Assembly: GCA_905116865.2 (NCBI GenBank)
Contig: CAJHNH020001093.1
Coordinates: forward strand, 62,001 to 126,000
Direction of reading: 5' to 3'
DNA: 64,000 bases
From: Candidula unifasciata
Lineage: Eukaryota; Mollusca; Gastropoda; Stylommatophora; Geomitridae
The position numbers were made by a program, and so were the translations under genes. Shown one piece after another: positions 35,235 to 47,000 of this stretch (its first letter is position 1; each line of letters starts with the position of its first letter). The notes beneath the pieces are model-generated. The model worked only from the letters and a program-made list of their open reading frames with translations, made no database searches and was not told the DNA's origin.

Positions 35235-35850
35235 AGTACTTAGGTTCTTTTCTTCTTCGTCGTCGTCTTCTTCTTCTTCGAATTCGTTGTTACCGTTTTG
35301 AGGGGGATATATGGTTCCGTTTCTTGCTCTTCTAGCTGCCTTGACCATAGACAGACGCATCGTGCTGTTGTAGTTTCTCTGATCTTATCTTTCCGTGTAG
35401 TTCTTGGTCTGCCTTGTGCTCTGCGTTGTTCTCCTCCTTTGATGTATGCCTTGTATTGTATGTCGTCGCAAGGCATTATCTCTAAATTGACAGACTACTT
35501 AATTTGTTGTCTTCGTGTGTAATTTAGCATTGTTTCTGTGTGAACCTTTTTTTTTCATTTGTGACTAAATTTCTAATTTACCACTTCTGGTCATCCCGCC
35601 CTTCACAGTCATCTCATTTCTGTGGTTAATAATGTTCGTTTACGGTTCGTTGTGAGTGATTATGTCTGGCAGTGATAGCATTAGATTGGAGATAGATATG
35701 CTTTGTATGAGATGTTTCTCAGTGCTGCTGACTGGGGTTATCTTATTTGTAAAAGGGGACTAGGGGCTAGCCGGTTCAATACATGGGTTGCGTTACTGGT
35801 GCATCTGATGTTAATTTCTTCATCCATTCGATCAGTGCGTTATCTCATTA
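35235..35850 (-). mobile_element. LINE 3'-part fragment
   Basis: In reverse the 35476-35240 frame reads QYKAYIKGGEQRRAQGRPRT then TRKDKIRETTTARCVCLWSR. This matches the copy at 28.6-29.5 kb and the basic C-terminal tail of LINE ORF2-like proteins. Upstream parts are full of stops. Confidence 0.75.
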
Positions 35851-38035
35851 TATTTTCGGTAGTAATAAATCCACTGCCAGCTTGCTAGGCCTGTTGCAAC
35901 TTCATCGGAGAACGATTGATCGGGACGCTTCTGGGTGACCCAGGATGGCCTTCATAGATACCGTAATCGTCCTGTGGCACAAGGTCCTGCCCAATTCTAG
36001 CAATCTTCTACTTTGTCCTATTACTAGTATTACACTTTCTCACGACGTGGACGCGGGACTGGACTTCGTATTCCTCACTGTTTAATAATCAATGAGAAAG
36101 AAACTGATATTTGTTAATTTAATGATCCTACGAAATAAATAAACATGATCATTAACCGATCTGCTTTTGTATATTTTTATCACAAGGCAGTCACTTTTAC
36201 CAGATACATCTATTAAATTAATTATGTTTTATACACTGTATTTGGGCGAATTCAAACTTTGTTTTGTGCGTGAAGTAAAAATGTTTGGTTTGACCGAACG
36301 ACCATGGGGCTTCACCAGAGGACGAATCACTTCCGGTTGTCTGTGCGACATCAAAACATTCATTTATCTCATCTGATTTCTAACTAACAGTGAATAGTTA
36401 CTTTTAATCCTTTCGTAAAATGGACTCGTTGCTCACTTGAAAACACGCAAAGACCATGGCGTAAATCGTAAGTGTAACCGCTTAAACTATTGTGATCTCT
36501 TAACCTTCTCATGTTTATATTTTTGCGGAGACAACTCGGATAATTGTCACGTAGGGAGCATCCATTGATAGTATTATTAATATAGGTCTGATTCAGTCAT
36601 TCTGATTCATTGCATCATTATTACAGTAATTACACTAAAACAGATGCAAGAGACTAATCGTCTTTTCCTTTTCTGTTTATTTTATTATGTTTATGGCAGT
36701 AATAATCGCTAAGTAACTTTGTATAGTTTCATATTCATGTAAACAAGAATTTCTAGCAGTGCTAAGTCAAGTGAAGTAAGGAATTTTAATATAGTATTTT
36801 AGTATTTTTTATATTTTTATTTGTGAACTCTTTTTGGTTGGGTTGAAAACACTTTTTCTCACATTGTTAATATAGACATAATTAAATATTAATATTAAAC
36901 CCTAGAGTCCCAGGGGGTTAAGCATCAGAGGCCCAAGGGAACATTTATTTTTATATTTCACAAGTGTAACACATAAAAACAGACCCTACTAATTCAGTCG
37001 CCGCGCAACATACACATATTATTATTATACACCAGAGTGACCAAGGATTGTTTAGGATTAATATTAGAACACTGCTACAACAAATAATTCTGTTAGTTAA
37101 ATATTAGTACATAAACAGACGGCAGGCTATCATCTAAATAACGGTCCCAATTTATCGAGGCTGAAAATATACCCTAACAGGGCCTCAGTCACATGTAAAT
37201 TGCGGACCTCTTTCAGGCAGCGCTCAAGGAAAACTCAATAAAATACATCCAAATGAATCACAAATGAACATGAACCACTTAGTAATGGATAAATACAATA
37301 TAAAACCAATCTGTGCATTAGATCTTATTCCAGAGAAACTTTTTCAGCATCATCACAAAGCACCATTATTTAGTAAAGCAGCTATATTTTTAAGTAATAA
37401 GGGAAATAGCACTAAAACTAACTGACACTGAAAGAATCACCTTGTTTTTGGGCTAATGTTTATTTTCTTTGTACCAGCTGACTTTGTCATCATTGTACGC
37501 TCTACATGAGGTATATATATTTAGGCTATTCCTCATCAATTTGACTTTGTCAGTGACTGAAATAAGTCTGCTTTGCAAATTTCTCCATCTAACTTCCGAT
37601 AAATCTCATAAACACATGCTTTTCAAACATTTAAGGCTTATAAAGCTGTAAGTCACAGTGGTATGCATGTAGAATACTGCTCGACTGCTATGTTGTTTCA
37701 GACACTTAGTAACTCGGTAAATCTCGAAAACGTACTGTATTTTAGGCTTTTAACCACATTTCTATATAAATCTGGGGGTTTTAATTTTGAGGTCACCACA
37801 GCTGGATAGAGCTTGTAAAATTCAAACCAACAGTGCATCAGTGAAGCTTGCATGACAGCTTTTAGTGAAGATAATATTATTTAAGTGCTTGACAATATAA
37901 GGAAATACATCTGAAAATTACTAATGGGAGCATAATTCGACACCCATAAAATATAATAGCTGAAATAGATTAACAATTATGCATTTTTGTTGTTTTGATG
38001 GGAACTTCTTCTATTCTAAGCGCTTATTTCAGTGC
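35851..38035. other. Intergenic AT-rich DNA
   Basis: No gene recognised. 36900-37010 resembles part of the duplicated segment at 39.1-39.4 kb (GTTAAGCATCAGAGGCCCAA versus GTTTAGCATCACAGGTCCAA). Confidence 0.45.
36328..36336. promoter_or_regulatory. ETS/GABP-like motif in the intergenic region
   Basis: CACTTCCGG, the complement of CCGGAAGTG, occurs in the stretch between the two divergent genes. Such sites are common in TATA-less promoters of mitochondrial-function genes. A GTAAGT donor-like site follows near 36469, so a noncoding first MARCHF5 exon here is conceivable. This is a guess from a 9-bp match. Confidence 0.15.
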
Positions 38036-38039
38036 TGCA

Positions 38040-38690
38040 AATATTACTCATGCCCCTCTTCATTTATCTCTATGTTAACTGCAGCTCTCCGGTGGCTAGA
38101 GAACAAGATGCATACACATGTCATAATTGTAACAGACTCTGAAGGCATGCTGCGAAAGGTGAAGACAGGGATGCTTGGAGCAGAGTGGCAAGCTTCACTG
38201 GGAAGGTCACGGGTAGTGAGCATACTTGAGATCTTTTCTCCAGGCCATGCCGCATGGTGTGTATTAACCAGGCTGACAGAGACAGGCTGGAGAGAATGAG
38301 GCACCTGGGTGTAACCAGAGGATCTGGCCGATCACTACACACAGAGGAAAGACAAGATAGAGGTATAACCATATTGTGACCGGTACCATCAGTACTGGAA
38401 CTCTGCGCTGGCTGCTGAAGATGAGGATGGAGCACCCATGGGAATGCCTCGAGTGCTGTGATTTCCATTCTTAACTCAACTTATCTCTATGGTTGGTCTT
38501 CTCTTTCCATTTGGTGACTGCAGTTGTTTGTAAGACTACCTGTATATTACCTTACAACTGTCTTCTTATTTTGACTCATGCTCTACCTACTCCCATTCAG
38601 CTCATTTATGTACCTAGTTTTATTTTTGTCTGTTATCAACCATTCACTCATTACTTTAGCAAATTTACATTGTAATCTGAACAGCTAGGC
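38040..38690 (+). mobile_element. RNase H retrotransposon fragment (family C) with 3' tail
   Basis: Reads ALRWLENKMHTHVIIVTDSE, then GMLRKVKTGMLGAEWQASLG and FSPGHAAW. An internal deletion joins this to the 3' end (GACCGGTACCATCAGTACTG; GTGCTGTGATTTCCATTCTT). 38545-38665 matches 39420-39560 in reverse, suggesting part of the element's tail. Confidence 0.8.
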
Positions 38691-38894
38691 CTAACTGAAA
38701 TTGTTATACTAGCAGTATGATGTAAAATAAAGACATCAGCATTCAGAATAACTGTTAAATTTACATGAACCGCACTAAATAATCCTCCAGGTTTAAACAG
38801 CATGGACAGTATATGTATACTTGATTAAATTGACTAGTGACACATCACAAAAAGTTTGTTGCATATTTTTCTTTACAGGATATCACAAACTAAT

Positions 38895-39405
38895 CCTAGC
38901 ATGTGTTGGTTGTTCTTGTAAAACCAGTTAGTTTAAAAAATTTTTTGGTGTGGGCTGACATTTCAACCAGCAGGGTTTTCATCATGCAGTAGTTTGTTAG
39001 CTGCTTATGTTTCCTGTTAAGATGTTATCTCTGGTGGGTCTTTCGGATCTCTTCAGAAGTTCCTTAACTCTTTAGTCCTAGTTTGTTAGCTGCTTATGTT
39101 TCCTGTTAAGATGTTATCTCTGGTGGGTCTTTCGGATCTCTTCAGAAGTTCCTTAACTCTTTAGTCCTAGTGGTTTAGCATCACAGGTCCAAGGTCCTAG
39201 CATGTGTTGGTTGTTCTTGTGAAACCAGTTAGTTTAAAAATTTTTTTGGTGTGGGCTGACATTTCAACCAGCAGGGTTTTCATCATGCAGTAGTTTGTTA
39301 GCTGCTTATGTTTCCTGTTAAGATGTTATCTCTGGTGGGTCTTTCGGATCTCTTCAGAAGTTCCTTAACTCTTTAGTCCTAGTGGTTTAGCATCACAGGT
39401 CCAAG
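38895..39405. repeat. Recent nested tandem duplication (301-bp and 89-bp periods)
   Basis: CCTAGCATGTGTTGGTTGTT occurs at 38895 and 39196. Within it an 89-bp unit starting AGTTTGTTAGCTGCTTATG occurs at 38991, 39080 and 39292. Copies differ by only a few bases, so the duplication is young. Confidence 0.95.
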
Positions 39406-39889
39406 GGACAGTAAAGTGAAACATACAGTCGGCGCAACATGTATTAATTGGGCTTCTAGCCAATGAGTGAATAGTTGATAACAGACAAACAAATACTGGG
39501 TACATATATATGAGCTGAATGTAGGAACCTGTGAACATATAATGTGTTCTGAGGGACTCAAAGAGTTAAAATAATCAGTCCACCTATACATCTTCATAGT
39601 TAGTGAGAATTTACCAATAACTGTTTATAATCAGTTGATTTGGTTTGACTATATTTTCTTATTTCCCTGTGATGCTGTGAAGGTCTCTGAGGCTCTTCTT
39701 TGCTGCAGCTGGCACTGTCACCTCTGCTAGTTAATCAAACTGTTATAATTTTTCCCATATTCTGACTTTTGTGTGTGTGGCTCTGGTTTAGATCTGCTCA
39801 AACTCTCTTGCCCTGAGAAGCACAAAACCGGTTTATGCCATGACACCGTAAATGTCTTTTCCCTGGCTTGCTGTAGAGCAGGGTGGTTC

Positions 39890-40040
39890 AGTTAAGTTTA
39901 TTAGCGATCACAATATTGACAATACAGATTGCCATGGGCCGGAAGCCAAGCCACAGTGTAGAAAAATCATTAATACAATACAAGTGGCAATTATCTGCAG
40001 GCTGTATTCAGCTTATGGGCCACCAGTTGAATAGACCTAC
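39890..40040. repeat. Repeat family G copy
   Basis: GTTTATTAGCGATCACAATA ... GGGCCACCAGTTGAATAGAC. Similar end at 61230-61250 (GGGCCGCCAGTTGAATAGTC). Confidence 0.5.
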
Positions 40041-40364
40041 TATAGAGGCTTATTTACGAGGATCCCTGCTAAAAGCTTTTAGCTTCCATTTTTTTCCTGC
40101 GCTTTTTAGAATGACTGAGAATTAGCTTTGTTAATAAAAATGGCATTGAAGTTGGGGTGTGTGTGTTGGAGGGTGGAATTAGAAATTTACAGAGTTGCTT
40201 TCTTGTTGAAACAAAATTTCTTTTTTCTTTTGGTTCCTCATGATGCCCACATTGCTTTATGTTTTCTTGAATATAGAAATACTCCTGACTATGATGTGAT
40301 TCAATACTGAGAAACAGTTAGTGAAAAGTTTTCTTTTTAATTGATGTTGAGCATTTATAGTTTG

Positions 40365-40555
40365 ATATGCAGTGGTGTTGATCAGTTATGGTTTGATGTG
40401 AAGTAATTCAAGCAGTTATGATTTGATGTGAAGCAATGTCAAGCAGTTATGATTTGATGTGAAGTAATGTCGAGCAGTAATGATTTGATGTGAAGTGATG
40501 TCTAGCAGTTAAGGCTTGATGTGTAGTGGTGTTAAGCACTTTTGGTTTCATGTGC
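40365..40555. repeat. About 31-bp tandem repeat, six diverged units
   Basis: Unit AGCAGTTATGATTTGATGTG plus AAGTAATGTCA, with outer units more diverged. Located 0.5-0.7 kb upstream of the MARCHF5 start codon. Confidence 0.9.
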
Positions 40556-41061
40556 TTTGAGGATCATCTGTCAAATAACAAACTATTTGTATTATTGTGC
40601 TGAGTAATCATATAATATTTATTTTCTTCGTATGGCTGTCTCTTCACTGAAGGTTGTAGTGCCCATCAACCTGTCTTTGGGAATATTACATATTGAGGCC
40701 ACAGTCTTTTTCACATTGTGATTCATGTCTGGAAGCCATAAGAACAGTCTTTTTTCTTACAAGGTGGCTGTTGAGAGTAAAGACTGTAACACAAAGCACT
40801 AACTCTGTAGCTCCATTGACAGTTCCAACAGTATTCAGGAAAAAGAATTCCATTTGTGAACCCGAACAGTGTAGTCTGAGAAATGAACCCCAGACTTTCA
40901 GAATGGGAGGCTTTACTCTGTAAATCCCTGCCAGTCAGAGGAAAGATGTTAATAGAAATACATGGCTGGTCTTGCTTGTTTGGTTGAATAAAATATTTTT
41001 AATTTTAATCTTTTTAAGCAAGATTTATCAATCACTGTGGTGTCCACACGTTAGAGGAAAC

Positions 41062-41096
41062 ATGTCTCAAAGCCGTTTGCAGCAAGATGAAGATAG
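41062..41096 (+). CDS. MARCHF5: MARCHF5 coding exon 1
   Basis: 35 nt encoding MSQSRLQQDED plus two bases of Arg12. Donor GTAAGA. Length and phase match the tiny first coding exon of vertebrate MARCHF5. The ATG was chosen because it alone gives a frame that continues into the RING exon. Confidence 0.85.
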
Positions 41097-44000
41097 GTAA
41101 GACCATCTTTAGTCTGGCTGTCACCCTGTCTTATTATTTAATGACCAGTATATGCATGGGAGGTTGAGTGGTGTAGCAGCTAGATGCTCACCTGTGGATC
41201 CATGGTCAAGGATTTGAGTCAGAATTTTCTCCACAAATTACTTTGGCGCCCAGAGGGTACCATGGAAAGTCCTGGGAAATAAAGGCGGCTGGCATGATGT
41301 TGACCACCAAGTGCTGATTGGTCTATAAAATGTGCTGATTGGTCTATAAAATGTGCTGATTGGTCTATAAAATGTGCTGATTGGTCTATAAAATGTGCTG
41401 ATTGGTCTATAAAATATAGGTCGAGCACAGTATGCCCTGAAGGCCTCTTTTGTCTTCTCCGCTTTTTTACACAGCCTTAGTATTTTAGTATGCAAAGCAC
41501 TAACTGTCGACAGCAGTAGAGGTTCAATCCCAAGTTTATATGTAATTTTATCCCCACTTCAGGTGACTTGGGGTCAATACAAAACCAGTAAAGGTACCTG
41601 ACAAGGTTATTCTTAACAATAGTATTATGACATTGATAAGTAAGAGAAATTGAATAGCAAGAAATGAGATGCACACCACGCACATCAGAGGACTTGTTAA
41701 TCAGTGTAGAACTGGTGCTTTTAGCTGGTCATCTAGATTTGGTGGAACAAGAGAAATGACCTGACTGACTGGGATGGCAGACAGTAGTCGCCAAAGTTTA
41801 TCAGCATGGCACAGGATTGTGATGAGTGTATGAAACTTTCAAGCATGACACGCCCATGATGGTAAAAGCTGCTACAGAATATATTATTCTTGTGTACTCT
41901 GTGTGAAACATTTTAAAACTAGTCTGTAAAGCTGAATTACAGGGGTACCTTGGTATATGTCCACTTTGTAATAAGTCCAACTTGGCATATTTTCTGTTCA
42001 GATGCAAAATGTTTTGTTTGCAAGACGTTTCGCGTGCTAGAAACTTTGAGCCTCAATAAGGTCCAAGTAGGGAAAAGAGTCAGAAAAAGAAAAAAAAACA
42101 TCCACCGAAATTTCAGATTCCTGAAGTTTTATTAAAAAAGGAGCTTTCGTTCCAAACAATATCTCCTTCTCAGCTCATCATGAAGGTAAAATGATCCTAA
42201 ATTTCCATTTATTTAATCATATCACTGTTGTTTTTATGTAGTTTATTATTCAGCAGTGTTTAAATTATTTTATACAACACCATCAATGTGTAATATGCCA
42301 ATAACAATATGAATTTTAGCCTGGGAATAGATTTATCATTTTTGTAAAATTTCTTTTGTGAAAATTCATTTGGTATGCATTCTTTTTTGGTATAAGTCCA
42401 AGAATCAGGAATGGATTAAGGACATAGCAAGGTACCACTGGATTTCATTTATCAGAGCTCAACACATTTTTTTTTCTATTCATTATTTAGATATAATTGT
42501 TTCTGTGTCTCTGTTGCGTGATGTAACAGGCGATCATGTTGGGTCTGTTTTGCTACTGAAGAAGATGACCGCACTGCAGCGTGGGTGAGGCCATGTCGCT
42601 GTAGAGGTACAACAAAATGGGTTCATCAAACTTGCCTGCAAAGATGGGTGGATGAAAAACAAAAAGGCAACAGCACTGTTAAAGTTGCATGTCCCCAGTG
42701 TAATACAGAATACTTGATTTTGTTTCCAAAACTAGGTATGTGATTTTTGTTTAATGATTCTTTTGGTTTAAGTATAAATCTAGCTTTCACCTGTTGTCTT
42801 TTTAAAACCTGTGTATATCTATAACAAGTTTTTATGGATATACTTTGAAAACTTGTCTGTAAATTTTTTTTAAAATTAAAGATGCAAATATAATTTTTTT
42901 AGAATCCTCATTTTTGATGGGCTTTTTTTAAAACTGTATCCCTGTCTCTTTTCCCCTCCCCCCCCCCCCCCCCCACCCCCCCACCCCAGGTCTACTCTAC
43001 TCTTTTGACACACATTGGTATTTTGTTTTGTGTATACACACAAATAGTAATAAAATAATAAAAAGGAGGTGACCCTTTCACCACCTTCAGGCGTATTGTG
43101 CATACAGGGCTAGACCACTCAATGAGTAGTGTGGTCAACATCACGCTGGCCACCTTTACTTCCCAGCACTTTACCTAATACTCATTTAAGGCTGGGTCAA
43201 CCATGGAGCCAAGGTCATTTTTGAAAAAAAAATTCAGACTGAATTAAAAATAAAAAAACAATTATAAATTCTGTCATATTTCTGTCTCTTTGCTGTGGCT
43301 TATACACTGTGCTGAAATACAGAGAGTAACTTGGAAGATGTGGGGTCACAGTAGTGCAGTGATTAACGTGCTTGCTTGGCAGCCCAAATGTCAAAAGCAT
43401 GAATGCACATCAAAGCTGTTTAAAAAAAAATTAATTTATGTGGGCTTTCAGCCTGAGGATACCAGAAAATGTCCTGGGAAGTAAAGGTGGCTGGCATGAT
43501 ATTGACCAGATGAAAACAGTCATATACGACTAGCACCATATGCCCTGTACTTGACCCTGACAGTTGTGGAAACTTTCTGTGTTTCGTAATTTTTGTAATG
43601 TTCAGGGTCATAATGCTTTAAAAAAATTTGAGCGATTAAACAGAAATATTGGAAAAGGCTCATAGATACAAAACTAATAAATATATCAGAAACAAAATAT
43701 ACAGATTTGTGGGAAATCAAGAGCCTCTCTTGGCAGTGTTGAAACTTTGCAAGTTAGCTTGGTTTGGGCACGTGGTGAGACATGATTCGATCGCAAAGAC
43801 TGTACTTCAAGGAACATTGGGGTGGGGGGGTAGTAAAAGAAGAGGAGGGCAGAGAAGAACCTGAAATGACAACATCAAGAAATTGATGGGACTAAGTTAT
43901 CATCCACTTATTCATCAAGCGGAAGACAGAGAAAGATGGTGGGTTTTATGTGCTAGTGCTTCCATCAATACAACTCCACCACCCTGATGGGTCAAGGGTT

Positions 44001-47000
44001 ATGTTATGTTAAAGACACTGAGGGAAGGGGCCAGATGTTTGAGAAAAGCGGGAGAACCTAAACTGCCTAGGGTTGGTCGCAATTGGAGACACAGAGATCT
44101 ACAAATGAAAATACTAGAGAACAAAATCTGGGGGGAAAAGAACAGGGCATGTTCAAAATGAATTCAAGAGGAGTGAAGGAATAAAAGAAATGTCTGGGCA
44201 ACTACTGGTATCAACAAATATAAGACAGAGAAAAGGGCGCTTTATTGGACACATTATGAGAAGAGACAAACAGGCATTGAAATAAGAAACAGATGAATTG
44301 AGGAAACGAGAATGTCCAAGAGAAACCATAAAGTAAATGTTGAAGAAAGAAAGCAATGATACTGAGCTGGATTCCATCCATGATATCGAAATGATTGCAC
44401 AGGATAGAACAGCATGGAGGAATTGACTGCAAGCCTACAAGACATATAATGGCACAGTCGGACAATCAAAGACTGATGTGCAAGAAACATGACACAAGCA
44501 CGTAAATAAAATGAGGTTTATGGACACACTGAGCTGAAGAGAATCACAGACAAGCTGAATGGGAAGAGATAACTTCAGGCTATTGCCTCACAGGCTCAAG
44601 TGGACAGCGCAACAGACGTGTCTATATCTCGAAAGAGAGATTCACTGGTTCTGACCGGTTTTCAACACTGAGGGGAAAACAGATAGACTTTTAATCATGT
44701 TTCATCTGCTGCTTTTAACATGGGAACTCTTTGTTGACTGGCTCCTGTAAAAGACAGATTTGTATGGGAATGTCCCGAATTCAGTTCTTCATTTATTCAT
44801 TCTTTCTGGCTAAGCATCAAAAGGATGATGATTAATAGATTAAAATATATATCGTCCTGTAGATTCCAAGGCCCCGTTCTTGAGGGTAGGAAGAAGAATT
44901 GACCCACTGCCTCCCTAACAGGCATCGCATGCAAAGCGACTAATTAGGGGAGTTTTTTCGAAGTCAGAGTGCATCTACCTGAGAGGCGAGGAACCAGCTG
45001 TCTGCATACAAATAAGCCAGATGTGTAAAACAGATGTGCAGACAAAATTTCATTCTGAAACAAGACCAGAAATGGATGAACAAGCATGACTTTCCACCAG
45101 AGTTTACGGTGAGTGAGAAGAAGAAAAAGAAAACAGTATTGATAATCATTGAATGTGATTGAGATCATTGTTTACACATAATTGTCTTCTCAGGTCCTGT
45201 TGTATACGTAATGGATATCATAGACAGAGTGATCTACAAGATGTGTCCATTCGTCGCTGGCGGTATATTTATTGGCACTGTGTACTGGACCATGGTTACC
45301 TATGGTGCAGTCACAGTAATGCAGGTCAGTCTTTTCAGATACGACCAGTCGTCGTCATCTGTTTACTTGTTTTCTGTCAACCATTTCAGAATTCAGCAAA
45401 TCCTTTTTACAGCTTGCTTGCTAGCTGGTGGGTAGTTCGTCTGTTATTCTTTCCTCCAAAATGGGGCTCTGGAGCCCACACGGGGATGGTTGAAATCAGT
45501 ATGAAGACAGTAGCTCCAGGGGTTTCTTCAGACAGATTTGAAGTCAGACTGTGCCCTGCCCTGCCCTAAACTTTGGGCAATGGAATGAATTTTTGGTCTT
45601 CTTGGATAAGGCTAGACCATATACAGGTAAAGTAAATGCAATCAGCATCCTCATGAGGAAGTATGAAGATTTTTTCAAAGATGCCGATAGTAAAGTCTTG
45701 ATATTTTTTCAAGTAAAAATAAAGGGTCATTGTCCACATCATATGGCATTATGACTTATTATCCCCATATGTGTCCCATTGGGGTGAGTTGGGGCAGGGG
45801 GAGACCCATTAAGGGTGTTTCTTTCTAGGTCTGAGAGACGAGGAACCAACAGTCTGCATGCAAATAAGCCAGATCTGTAAAATGGATGTGCACAAGTTCT
45901 GAAAGAAGACTAAAGTCCAGTAGTGGACAGATAAACAGGACTTTTCCTCAGAGTTTACTACTGGTGAACGCAAATAAAAAGAAAAAGATATGGTACTTTT
46001 GGTATATGATGCTAGTTCCATATTTTCGTAGACCAGTCGGCACTCATTGTTTTAGGGAATCATTATCATGCTGATGCGTTTGCTTCCTAGAATATTTCCT
46101 ATAGGCTAGTCAGTATCGGTGCCCAAGTCTTCTTCCTCTTCTTCACTCCATCTCATACTGTTTTGGGTGCCAAAGGAGATGCAGGGTTCTGGGTGCCTTG
46201 ATCATAGACACATCATATACACCCGTTTTTTTTTCTTTTCTTTTTTTTAAGTTAGATGTCTGTTTCTCACATAAATTCACATTGTTATCTGTTTAAAATC
46301 TAACTTGCTTATCATGCATACCATAATTATCTGTTTAAAATCTTACTTGCTTATCTTTCGTACCGTGTTTAACTGTTTCAAATCTGACTTGCTAATCTAG
46401 TATAGAAATAAATTAGCATAAACTTTGACTAGGAAGCTCAATAAAGAGAATGGAAGAGAAAGGAAGTGCACAGTTACTGTGAGCTTTTTGACCAAAATCT
46501 TTATTAACAAATAAAATACAAATTCTTCATCATAACACCAGTTGAAAAAGTCACATATGGAAAGAGACAAAAGGGGAAAAACCTATTAGTAGATAAAAAA
46601 CACTAGTTGAAAGCTGTTGTTAACGTGCATGTCGTTTTATGTCCTTTTGTTGAAAATCCTAGTATTACTTTGTGTTGTCTTGTTTTGGTTTTTTCCACGT
46701 TGCTAACAAAATGTAGTGCTTTATCCTACCCCAAACGGGAAATCCACAGGTCACCAGACATACTAATATTTCAGGGGGTGGTAGATAAGCTGCATGCAAT
46801 CATGGGACCTAGGCTGCATGCAGTCATGGGACCTAGGCTGCTTGCAATCATGGGACCTAGGCTGTACTCTCTCGTTGGACATAGGTGCGTTGGGGTTAGG
46901 GCCAGTTCTAGATGTTTTGGGGTCGTTAAAAGCATCAGCAAGCTGGAAAACAGTCTTACCACCTTTTTAAAATGTTTAACTGTCCTGTGATGTCATCTGG

